A stretch of DNA of 21,403 nucleotides, taken from assembly GCA_021443045.1 (NCBI GenBank), contig JABUUT010000014.1:28489-49891 (forward strand), read 5' to 3'. Each line of letters opens with the position of its first letter. Position 1 is the first letter of the stretch. A program made the translations under genes and the position numbers. The notes under the pieces are model-generated. The model saw only the letters and a list, made by a program, of their open reading frames with translations, was not told where the DNA came from and made no database searches. Positions 1 to 6,657 of the stretch are shown in pieces. The DNA comes from Fibrobacteraceae bacterium (lineage in GTDB: Bacteria > Fibrobacterota > Fibrobacteria > Fibrobacterales > Fibrobacteraceae).

Positions 1-110
1 CTACGGGATTCCCGGCTGAACATCGGGTGGAAGGGCGGATTTAAAAATGTAATGCGCATAAGCAGAACCAAAATACATAATATTCGGCTTTTTAACTACA
101 TTTTATTTCC
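1..110. other. Left edge and upstream region of the MORN protein gene
   Basis: The first 44 bases are GC-rich compared with what follows. In frame 3 they read TGFPAEHRVEGRI and then a stop at 42-44, which could be the 3' end of a gene lying mostly outside the window. Frame 1 is also open through this stretch, so the choice is not secure. From about 45 onward the DNA turns AT-rich and holds the start region of the gene at 111, including TACATTT at 97-103, 7 nt before its ATG. No Shine-Dalgarno sequence is visible. Confidence 0.3.
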
Positions 111-710
111 ATGAAAACACTTTTTTTCATAGTGGCCATGAATTTTGTGTCGGCAATGGCGGTAAGTGCTGCCGAAACTCCCCTAGATACCGTAAAAACC
201 ACCTTCGAAGATGGTTCTCCTTCCCGAGTGTACACTGTTCTTAAGGGTACTGATTTAAAAGAAGGGGTATCCTTAACTTACCACCCCAACGGCAAACTGG
301 CGGTGGAGGCCCCTTACAAGGCGGGGAAACTTCATGGCCAGTTTCGAAGCTACTATGAAAGCGGCAAACTATGGTTGGCTATTGATTACACCAATGGTGT
401 GGAAAACGGGGGCTCCGTAGATTTTTACGAGAATGGCATTAAGAGAAAAAAGGAAACCTACAAGCATGGTGTGCTGGAAGGTGTTGTGGAAGAATGGACC
501 GAGAAGGGTACTTTAAAGCAGAAATTGCCCTATGTTCATGGTCGCATTCATGGGGTTGCCAAAGTATTCGATGATCTAGGAGGCCTTAAGGAAGAAATGA
601 CCTTTGAAGAAGGTATTCGAAACGGGGTTTATCGACGGTACCAAAGAGGCCTCATGATTTTAGAGGCCCAGTTCAAGGATAACCGTTGTGTAAAAAATTG
701 CGATTTCTAG
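111..710 (+). CDS. Exported MORN/YwqK-like repeat protein
   Basis: This 199-residue protein has an N-terminal signal peptide (about residues 1-20, ending AVSAA) followed by a run of repeats of about 24 residues across 48-190. Typical units read YHPNGKLAVEAPYKAGKLHG and YYESGKLWLAIDYTNG. The Y.(N/S)GK...(Y)..G.(L/R)(H/N)G pattern is that of MORN_2/YwqK-type repeats, which form an extended beta-sheet stack. The family name 'YwqK antitoxin' reflects its usage in other bacteria. Here there is a signal peptide and no toxin gene beside it, so an antitoxin role is not supported and an envelope or periplasmic location is more likely. Two cysteines near the C-terminus (C192, C196) could form a disulfide. 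No Shine-Dalgarno is visible. The gene converges on dedA with only 7 bp between stop codons. Confidence 0.8.
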   Translation: MKTLFFIVAMNFVSAMAVSAAETPLDTVKTTFEDGSPSRVYTVLKGTDLKEGVSLTYHPNGKLAVEAPYKAGKLHGQFRSYYESGKLWLAIDYTNGVENGGSVDFYENGIKRKKETYKHGVLEGVVEEWTEKGTLKQKLPYVHGRIHGVAKVFDDLGGLKEEMTFEEGIRNGVYRRYQRGLMILEAQFKDNRCVKNCDF

Positions 711-717
711 AGATGCC

Positions 718-1344
718 CTAGTTTCTTTTCTTTGTCCTAAGGGCACTCCAAACCATATATCCAATAAATAGAACGCCAAGAACTACAAGGCCTAGGGAGA
801 GCTCGTGGCTGTAGTTTTGAATTACATCTTTTTGTCCGTGGGCCACATAGCCAAGTACGGCAAGAATAATATTCCAGAGGGTGGCGCCAATGGCGGTGAA
901 TATGGTAAAGGGCAAAATTTTCATGTTGGAAAGCCCTGCTGGAATGGATATGAGCTGGCGTATAACGGGAATAAACCGGCCTACCAATGTGGATATGGAA
1001 CCGTGTTCCCTAAAGAAGGCTTCGGCTTTTTCCATCTTGGAGCCGTCAAGGAGAAAAAAATGTCCTAGGCGGGATTCCGCAAATTTGTAGATAATGGGGC
1101 GGCCTAAAAATTTGGAAAGGTAGTAGTTGGCAAAGGCTCCTGCCATGGCACCAATGGTTGCTGCGATAATGACTAGAATGATATTTAATCCCGAGTCTGG
1201 TTGCAAGGCCTTGTAGGCGGCAGGTGGAACCACTAATTCCGATGGAAAGGGGATAAAGGAACTTTCTACGGTCATGAGCAGAGCTACGGTGGCGTAGTTA
1301 AGGTGGCTGTTGTACCAATCAATAATGAGTGTTGTGATTTCCAT
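718..1344 (-). CDS. DedA family membrane protein (SNARE-associated/VTT domain)
   Basis: This 208-residue multi-pass inner-membrane protein matches the DedA/VTT family in length and motifs. Near the N-terminus it has ESSFIPFPSE (27-36), the re-entrant segment with conserved acidic residues. At 122-136 it has the family hallmark GRFIPVIRQLISIPAG with its two arginines (R123, R129). Further hydrophobic helices follow at about 141-168 and 184-202, and the C-terminus is basic (RTKKRN). DedA proteins are linked to undecaprenyl-phosphate or phospholipid translocation and to membrane-potential and envelope homeostasis. The substrate of this one cannot be read from sequence. The start at 1344 gives the standard N-terminus, yet a strong hairpin with a U-tract ends only a few bases upstream, so expression may depend on read-through from the gene at 2991. 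No Shine-Dalgarno is visible. Confidence 0.93.
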   Translation of the reverse strand: MEITTLIIDWYNSHLNYATVALLMTVESSFIPFPSELVVPPAAYKALQPDSGLNIILVIIAATIGAMAGAFANYYLSKFLGRPIIYKFAESRLGHFFLLDGSKMEKAEAFFREHGSISTLVGRFIPVIRQLISIPAGLSNMKILPFTIFTAIGATLWNIILAVLGYVAHGQKDVIQNYSHELSLGLVVLGVLFIGYMVWSALRTKKRN

Positions 1345-1346
1345 AT

Positions 1347-1377
1347 TAAAAAAATGCCGCTTGTGTAAGTAAGCGGC
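1347..1377 (-). terminator. Rho-independent terminator abutting the dedA start
   Basis: Read on the minus strand, a 7-bp stem (GCCGCTT / AAGCGGC, arms at 1371-1377 and 1356-1362) with an 8-nt loop is followed by ATTTTTTTAA. It lies about 19 bp after the stop codon of the barrel/TPR gene, so it should end that transcript. The U-tract reaches to within 2-3 nt of the dedA ATG (1342-1344). Confidence 0.8.
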
Positions 1378-1395
1378 TCTGTTAATTTGTTTGTA

Positions 1396-2991
1396 TTACT
1401 TCTTTTTGCCTTTCTTTTTGGCCTTTGCCTTTGCTTTGGGCTTTGCCTTCGTTTTGGCTTTTTTACCCTTCTTGGATGCTTTAACCTCCTCCTCTGGTTC
1501 GCTCTCTTCTGGTTCGGAGTAAGACTCTCCAGTTTGAGCTTCAATCATGGAAGGTTCTTCAGTGTTGGCTCCTTGGAGGGCTCTCTGGGCTTCTTCCACA
1601 AACTTGCCGTCGGGGAAGCGCTTAAGGTAAATTTCGTAGTCCTTAAGGCGGTTGCTGCTGCGAACCAATTCAAAGATGCCCACTTCCGCTTCGTCGCGGA
1701 AGGCTCCGTTTGGATTGTCGTTTAAGTAAGCCAGGTATGCCTTAAAGGTATTCTGTGCCTGAATTTCGCGGAACTTGTCGTAGTCACCTAGAATCTTAAT
1801 CTTGGCTTCTACTTCACCACGGTGTGGGGAGTCTGGGTAGTATTCCAAATACATCTGGAGCATTTCAACATCGTTGGATGCCATAACCTGGTCAAAGCGG
1901 GAATCTTCTTGCTTAACTTGGTATTCCTTCAATTCAACCTTGCCGCTATCGAGAACGGCATAGAGTTGTTCCTTGGTGGCCAAGTCTTCTGGATGGCAGA
2001 ATGCGAGGTAGCTTTCCAACACGTCGGAGAACTGGGTCTTGGTGTAGGCTTCACTCATATCGGGCAACTGGCCATCTTCGTCCAAGAAGAAATGGTAGTC
2101 CCGTTCAATAGCCATGCAGTCCCAGTCGTTCAAAGTATCCTTAACTTCGCTGTTCTTGCGGAGGATGCTGTCTCTATCAACAAGGGCGTAGCGCATACGG
2201 CGATCCCGGCGGCTTTCTCGGCCAAAGTCCAGAGAAAGTTCCAAGCCTACGCGAACAGGATATTTGTAGGAAATTTTTTCGAACTTGATGCCGGAGTATC
2301 CTGGAGGAATGCTAAAGTCCTCGTCCACGGACTTGGGGGCGTTGTTGGTGGCCTTAACATCTTCGTAGGGGAGGAATTCCTTGCGAACATTGATGCCCAC
2401 CTTAAGGTCTACGTCTTGGAACAGCTCGGTGATGCGATATTCGAGAGCTCCAGATACAAAGGCGTTCTGTGCCATGGAGGTGTGCTGGTTTGTGTTGCCC
2501 AGCACATCGTCGTAGAAGGAGAAGAAGTGGTATCCAAAGCCGCCCAGTACACGCAGGTCAAAGTCTCCGGCAATGTTCCAAGTGAAACCGGCCAGTACGG
2601 AAGGAGAATAGAAGAGGAAAGATAGGGATTCTTCATATTTGTCTGGGCCGTCTTCTTTTTTGCCGTTGTTGTTGAACTGGAACTTGGGCTTGCTTCCAAT
2701 TTCACCAAACTGTATGGAGTTTACTTCCATACCCAGCCAAATGGTAAAGGGAATGTCGGCCTTGTAGAACGGAGTTATCAGTGGACTCCAAAGAAAACCT
2801 ACCGACAGAGGTATGGTCATAACTTCTTTATCGATGGGGTCGTTTAGCAGTTCAGGGTTTTTATCTTCAAATTTGAGGAACGCAGGTTCTCCTTGGAGAT
2901 ATATCTGGGTATGCCAATTTGACCGCTCAAAGTCGGCGGCATGGAGGGCCGTTGCCAATAACAGGAATACAAAAAATATCTTACGCATCAT
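1396..2991 (-). CDS. Exported beta-barrel protein with TPR-like repeats and a lysine-rich tail
   Basis: The product is 531 residues (an in-frame ATG at 2988 would make it 530). A signal peptide covers 1-19 (ATALHAA). Residues 20-258 alternate beta-strand-like segments rich in aromatic and glycine residues (LGGFGYHFFSFYDD, KYPVRVGLELSLDFG), consistent with an outer-membrane beta-barrel or a barrel-like domain. Residues 376-471 hold three repeats of about 35 residues around YLEYYPDSPHRGEVEAKI, YLAYLNDNPNGAFRDEAEVG and YLKRFPDGKFVEEAQRAL, the pattern seen in TPR/YbgF-like helical repeats. An acidic stretch (481-502) precedes a tail of Lys/Ala/Gly (504-531) resembling histone H1-like tails. I recognise no named family. 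Placement in the outer membrane is inference. The tail could contact peptidoglycan, LPS or nucleic acid. Confidence 0.75.
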   Translation of the reverse strand: MMRKIFFVFLLLATALHAADFERSNWHTQIYLQGEPAFLKFEDKNPELLNDPIDKEVMTIPLSVGFLWSPLITPFYKADIPFTIWLGMEVNSIQFGEIGSKPKFQFNNNGKKEDGPDKYEESLSFLFYSPSVLAGFTWNIAGDFDLRVLGGFGYHFFSFYDDVLGNTNQHTSMAQNAFVSGALEYRITELFQDVDLKVGINVRKEFLPYEDVKATNNAPKSVDEDFSIPPGYSGIKFEKISYKYPVRVGLELSLDFGRESRRDRRMRYALVDRDSILRKNSEVKDTLNDWDCMAIERDYHFFLDEDGQLPDMSEAYTKTQFSDVLESYLAFCHPEDLATKEQLYAVLDSGKVELKEYQVKQEDSRFDQVMASNDVEMLQMYLEYYPDSPHRGEVEAKIKILGDYDKFREIQAQNTFKAYLAYLNDNPNGAFRDEAEVGIFELVRSSNRLKDYEIYLKRFPDGKFVEEAQRALQGANTEEPSMIEAQTGESYSEPEESEPEEEVKASKKGKKAKTKAKPKAKAKAKKKGKKK

Positions 2992-3006
2992 AAAAAATTT
3001 AACTTT

Positions 3007-3035
3007 TATATAGGTTGTTGGAAACAGTTTGTTAA
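3007..3035 (-). promoter_or_regulatory. Candidate sigma70-type promoter for the barrel/TPR gene
   Basis: On the minus strand the 72-bp gap between the PEGA gene and the barrel/TPR gene contains TTAACA (3030-3035), a 17-bp spacer, and TATATA (3007-3012). Transcription would start near 3000, about 9 nt before the ATG at 2991. The same gap contains A6-GCCTA-T6 just upstream on that strand, a possible but weak AT-only terminator for the preceding operon. Confidence 0.45.
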
Positions 3036-3063
3036 AAAAAATAGGCTTTTTTGGGTTCTTTTA

Positions 3064-4638
3064 TTAAAAAGTTAATACAAAACCTATTCCAAACAGGAGT
3101 ATTCCGCCTCCAATGAGGCTTCCTCCCAGAATCATCTTGTTGTCTCCCTTATCCACAAGGTCATGGTTTTTCTTGACTAATTTATTGTAATTGGCTCCCT
3201 CTGCAGTGCCTGGCTTCTGCAAATCGTCCTTAACAGACTCTGCGTCGTTGTAATCCTGGGTTGCAAGATAGGTAAACACCAAACCTACAACAATGGGGGC
3301 CACGGAGGCTCCCATAAGGGCCTTGCCGGCATTGTACATTTTTCTTTCGTGTATCCATTGCTTCTGGGCTTCAAATTCGTCAAAGCTTTCCAGCTGGGTC
3401 ATGTTGATGTTCAGTTCTGTTTCGTTTATGGGGGCTACATAGAAACTAACAAGGGTGTCTCGATAGCCTGCCTTTCTGAGTCGAACGTAAGAAAGCCCGG
3501 GTTCGCTGGCTTTAAATTTTTTGGGAGTGGAGCCTAAAGATTTGCTGCTTTTGGTTATTTTGCCGCTGCCTGGGAAAATTTCCACATCTGGGGGATTGGT
3601 GGTAATTTTGATTTCGGGAGAAATACGCTTCAGTTTTAGGGATACCTTGGATGTGTCGCCAAGGAGGGGACGAACAATGGACTGGGCTCCCCAAAGGTGT
3701 TCTTCCACATTCCAGTAAGCGTTAATAACCACCCGCCCAGTATCGGTGGTGGCAAAGGTGCATGGGGTTTTGCAGATGGGAGAACCAAGGGGTAGAGATA
3801 AAGTGGCTCCTTCGGGGTCTGTTTCTACGTGAATGTATCCCTTTGTGTCTTTGGGGGCTACCGCTTTGCCAAGAACGGTTTGAATCATGTTGTTAAAATG
3901 GTTCTTCTTAAAAATGTCGGTGAGGGCGGTTTTGGCAGAAATGTTCATTTTGGCGGATGTGAGTATGGGAACGGTGGACCCCCACTTTACAGCTTTTAAT
4001 TGCACCGTAAGGGAATCTTGATACCTGGCTGGATAGATGCTTCCAAAAAAGGCGGAAGAGGCACCCATTTTGTTCAGGGTGTCCTTGATGCATTTTTCAT
4101 CGGTACAGGGGGCGAAGTCTGTTTTGCTGTACACCTGCAGGGCTACATCCGATTCCATGAGGAGTTTTGCCGTAAGGACGTTGAGGTGCTGTGCCAGAGG
4201 CTGGTCTATGGCTCTGTGTTCATAGGTGATAAAAATATTTTTTCCTCTAAAGTCTGGATATTCCTCAGGAGTTTTGGCTGGAGCAATTTCTTGGGTTAAT
4301 GAGTCGGTTGAGGTAAGGCTGTCTGTGGGAATAGTGTCGCTTGATTGTGGGGCTTGCTCAATGGCCGTTGGCAGGGAGTCGGTGGCTAAAAGGTCTTTGC
4401 CATTTTCGTCTAGTATGGACTTGAATTGGTTGCGGGCTATTTTAACTATGGTAAACTCATTTTTTATGTAGCCACCCAGTTGAACGGTGTCGTTGACCAC
4501 ACCTAAAAATTGGGCCTTTTGCTTTACTCCGGAAAGCAATTCTACATAGGCGGCTGTTCCCTGATTTTCCTCTGACCACAGGGGTACGGTAAGGAATAAA
4601 ACAGAGAGAAATTGCAAAATAAAGAGTTTCTTTTTCAT
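3064..4638 (-). CDS. PEGA-domain exported protein with CsgG-like middle domain and C-terminal membrane hairpin
   Basis: The start at 4638 gives a good signal peptide (MKKKLFILQFLSVLFLTVPL) and follows AGGTAG. An in-frame ATG at 4662 would overlap the upstream gene and add eight unlikely residues. The 524-residue product has five parts. Residues 29-75 form a small beta segment like the 'G..Y.GTV..' folds of Fibrobacterota envelope proteins. A Thr/Asp/Ser linker at 86-115 carries TDSL repeats. An alpha/beta domain spans 128-258 (GKNIFITYE... CTDEKC... GASSAFFGSIY) and resembles the CsgG/TolB-N-like folds of lipoprotein partners. Two PEGA-type repeats lie at about 267-340 (TDPEGATL, TPCTF) and 341-412 (TNPPDVEIF, LRKAGYRDT). 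The C-terminal module (438-524) has two membrane-spanning segments around a polar loop of about 45 residues. It is the last gene of the operon. Function unknown; a sugar- or surface-binding scaffold is inferred from the PEGA repeats. Confidence 0.75.
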   Translation of the reverse strand: MKKKLFILQFLSVLFLTVPLWSEENQGTAAYVELLSGVKQKAQFLGVVNDTVQLGGYIKNEFTIVKIARNQFKSILDENGKDLLATDSLPTAIEQAPQSSDTIPTDSLTSTDSLTQEIAPAKTPEEYPDFRGKNIFITYEHRAIDQPLAQHLNVLTAKLLMESDVALQVYSKTDFAPCTDEKCIKDTLNKMGASSAFFGSIYPARYQDSLTVQLKAVKWGSTVPILTSAKMNISAKTALTDIFKKNHFNNMIQTVLGKAVAPKDTKGYIHVETDPEGATLSLPLGSPICKTPCTFATTDTGRVVINAYWNVEEHLWGAQSIVRPLLGDTSKVSLKLKRISPEIKITTNPPDVEIFPGSGKITKSSKSLGSTPKKFKASEPGLSYVRLRKAGYRDTLVSFYVAPINETELNINMTQLESFDEFEAQKQWIHERKMYNAGKALMGASVAPIVVGLVFTYLATQDYNDAESVKDDLQKPGTAEGANYNKLVKKNHDLVDKGDNKMILGGSLIGGGILLFGIGFVLTF

Positions 4639-4646
4639 GGCACTAC

Positions 4647-5306
4647 CTAAAATGATAGACATATTCCTACCGAAAGAACCACGGCTCCCGCAATAAAACT
4701 GGCTGTGGCTGTTTTATTGGCTGTTTCGGCCTTGTCCTTGGAATTTCGAAAGTCCCGTTTAAAGGACTGGTACCTAGGGTCGCTGTGAATGAGGCTGTTT
4801 TCAATTTTATCTTTGCTTTTGTTGGCTTTTTCTATTTGGTAATAAGAAATCCAAGAGGCTATGCCTCCTGCAATAAAAGGAACTGCAGATGCCACAAGAA
4901 GTATGTGCCCTAAATTTCGACGATTTCTGTGGGACAGGTCTTTTTGCTGCCTGTTTAAAATGCTGTCTTGGTAAGTTTGTTTTTGGGCAATGATGATGTA
5001 GGATGTATCCTTTGATGAAAGGGATATGCGCAGGGTGGTGTCGGCGTATTCCTCCTTAAAAAGGTGGATGAGTACCGAGGTGTCGTTTTTGGGCACGGTG
5101 ATGAATGCTGGTGATACGTAATCAGGGGTACTTGCGTGGCTTGGATTTTTCTGGTTGATGTACAAATCTACGGAAGAGGGATTGGTGGATACGTGAAGCA
5201 CCTTGTCTTGGGCGTGAAGGCTTCCAAGAAAAAAAAGCACAAAAAACAGAACCCCTAAAAGGTTTCTTTTTTGGAAATAAATATAGTGCTTACTCTGCTT
5301 GTCCAT
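4647..5306 (-). CDS. Short PEGA-like exported protein with C-terminal membrane hairpin
   Basis: The start at 5306 (MDKQSKHYIYF) is preceded by AGGAAATTCTT, a usable Shine-Dalgarno. A longer frame from 5414 would run deep into the upstream gene. The 219-residue product has a basic N-terminus and hydrophobic segment (15-32, ending LGSLHAQ), most likely a signal peptide. A single PEGA-like domain follows at 36-108 (VSTNPSSVDLYIN ... FKEEYADTTLRIS). Then come a basic linker (118-131) and a C-terminal module (133-219) with two hydrophobic helices separated by a charged loop. That module aligns without gaps, over 87 residues, with the end of the next gene's product. The gene overlaps its upstream neighbour by 17 bp and is 8 bp from the next start, so the two PEGA proteins are probably made together. 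It may be a small partner of the larger PEGA protein; this is inferred. Confidence 0.7.
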   Translation of the reverse strand: MDKQSKHYIYFQKRNLLGVLFFVLFFLGSLHAQDKVLHVSTNPSSVDLYINQKNPSHASTPDYVSPAFITVPKNDTSVLIHLFKEEYADTTLRISLSSKDTSYIIIAQKQTYQDSILNRQQKDLSHRNRRNLGHILLVASAVPFIAGGIASWISYYQIEKANKSKDKIENSLIHSDPRYQSFKRDFRNSKDKAETANKTATASFIAGAVVLSVGICLSF

Positions 5307-6657
5307 AAGAATTTCCTGTGTCAATAAAGGGGCCGCTAATAGCCACCGAATTGTTGATGTTTTCTGCTTTCCAGAATAGGGGGCTTGAGGCGTTTCTGGC
5401 GTTGTCTTCCACAAAAAAGGAAATTTTTGCCTTTCCCATGAAAACTTCTTTGGGAATCATAATGAACGGTGGCATGTAGATGGCGTCGACGTCAATTCCA
5501 TTAACGAAGGTTTGGAGGGAACCCCAGTTGACCCCGGAGCCGTTGTCTAGAACGGCTATGTTTACAAAGGCTTCGGTGCTGTATAGGCTTTTTGTAAATT
5601 CCAGCATAGGCGGTATGGAGTCTACCATAAAAATGGAATCGACAAAAACGGTGCTGTGGGCTGGAATATCCACTTTTACAACATCATGCCTGTATTCTGA
5701 ATGTCGGTTTTCTTTGACCACAATTTGAAGATTATTTTGCTCCTTCACGTTGGTGGTAATGCTTCCGTAGGGGGTGCGGGTCTGGAATTTTTTTAGGGTG
5801 TCTCCAGCGGCGTTAATCAAAATGATGTCTGTAGACAGACTGTCTTCTAGATGATAATGCTTAAAGGAGTAGGGGATTTTAACAACGGAAGAATCTCCCT
5901 GTGGAAGCAAGGTGGTAAAACTGTAGATGGGGGAACGGACTTCTTCGTAAGAGTCTGCTGTGAATGTGGTCATTTGCATGGCCCAATAGAGGGTGGAGGA
6001 CGTGTCTTCCAAGGTGAGGGGGCCGTGAAGGTATACTTTTTTACTGCAATTGACAACTCCCTGTAGGTTGTCCCATACTTTTGCTTTGTCTGTATCAATG
6101 TAGAGGTAGCAGTTTGAGTTTTCCCAAGGGTCAATGCCCTTGGTTTCCCACTCCATTTCGAGAGCATTTTTCAATAGAGGGTCTACCTGATTGTAGCGGT
6201 CAAAGGGGGAAATTAAGTTGATTTCGGCAGGGGTGTTTACAAAAATAAAAACGGTGTCGGAAAGGGTGTCTCCAAAGTAATCGGCCGTTTTTAAAATAGC
6301 CTTTTTTTCACCAGGAGAATCAAAAGAGTAGCGGAACGAGGAAACGTTGAACAAATCGCCCTCAATGTTCCAAAGGTGGCTGGCGTAGAACTGGTTGGCG
6401 GTTTCTCCCGAAATAGGTTGCCCGTTAAGGGTGTAGTTGCTGGTAAACTTTATGGTTTCTCCAATGTCTACAAAAATGCTGTCGGGGTTTGTGTAGATGT
6501 CGGGCACTTGATCGGCGCCTTCGCTGGTGACAATTAAAATGCTTTGGCCAATAATAGGAAGGGGGTGGCCTGAAATTTTAGAATCTTCGCCACAACCTAG
6601 AAGGCCTATAAAAAGAATTACACACAATAGGAAAAAAGTGCTTGCGTACTTATTCAT
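5290..6657 (-). CDS. Predicted lipoprotein with PKD/FN3-like beta-sandwich domains
   Basis: Starting at 6657 (MNKYASTFF) the protein has 455 residues. GGAGGA stands 8 nt upstream of this ATG, which decides against the ATG at 6672. The signal peptide ends in the lipobox GLLGC (C22), so the mature protein should be lipid-anchored, with export to the outer membrane likely. Residues of about 45-140 look like a PKD/Ig-like sandwich (SHLWNIEG ... SFDSPGEKKAILK ... GDTLSDTVFIFV). This is followed by a fibronectin III-like segment (NLISPFDRYNQVDPL ... TLYWAMQMTTFTA ... YSFTT) and C-terminal beta-rich segments with VDSIPPMLEFTKS and NGSGVNWGSLQ. The order and the DTLSDT element repeat those in the upstream lipoprotein, so the two are probably paralogs. 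No enzyme motif is visible. It is the third gene of the operon. Confidence 0.75.
   Translation of the reverse strand: MNKYASTFFLLCVILFIGLLGCGEDSKISGHPLPIIGQSILIVTSEGADQVPDIYTNPDSIFVDIGETIKFTSNYTLNGQPISGETANQFYASHLWNIEGDLFNVSSFRYSFDSPGEKKAILKTADYFGDTLSDTVFIFVNTPAEINLISPFDRYNQVDPLLKNALEMEWETKGIDPWENSNCYLYIDTDKAKVWDNLQGVVNCSKKVYLHGPLTLEDTSSTLYWAMQMTTFTADSYEEVRSPIYSFTTLLPQGDSSVVKIPYSFKHYHLEDSLSTDIILINAAGDTLKKFQTRTPYGSITTNVKEQNNLQIVVKENRHSEYRHDVVKVDIPAHSTVFVDSIFMVDSIPPMLEFTKSLYSTEAFVNIAVLDNGSGVNWGSLQTFVNGIDVDAIYMPPFIMIPKEVFMGKAKISFFVEDNARNASSPLFWKAENINNSVAISGPFIDTGNSYGQAE

Noticed and set aside
1..78. A 25-codon minus-strand frame starting MYFGSAYAHYIF and ending at the window edge
   Set aside because: It is short, at the edge, and lies across the upstream region of another gene. 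No ribosome site was seen.
111..710. The MORN protein as an antitoxin of a toxin-antitoxin pair
   Set aside because: The name YwqK antitoxin comes from family annotation. This protein has a signal peptide and no adjacent toxin-like gene.
1822..2625. A 267-codon plus-strand open frame opposite the barrel/TPR gene
   Set aside because: It lies fully antisense to a gene with signal peptide, repeats and a terminator. Its translation has no motif and looks like a reverse-frame shadow.
3030..3063. A6-GCCTA-T6 as a strong terminator of the PEGA operon
   Set aside because: The stem is made only of A-T pairs and would be weak. It is mentioned with the promoter rather than called separately.
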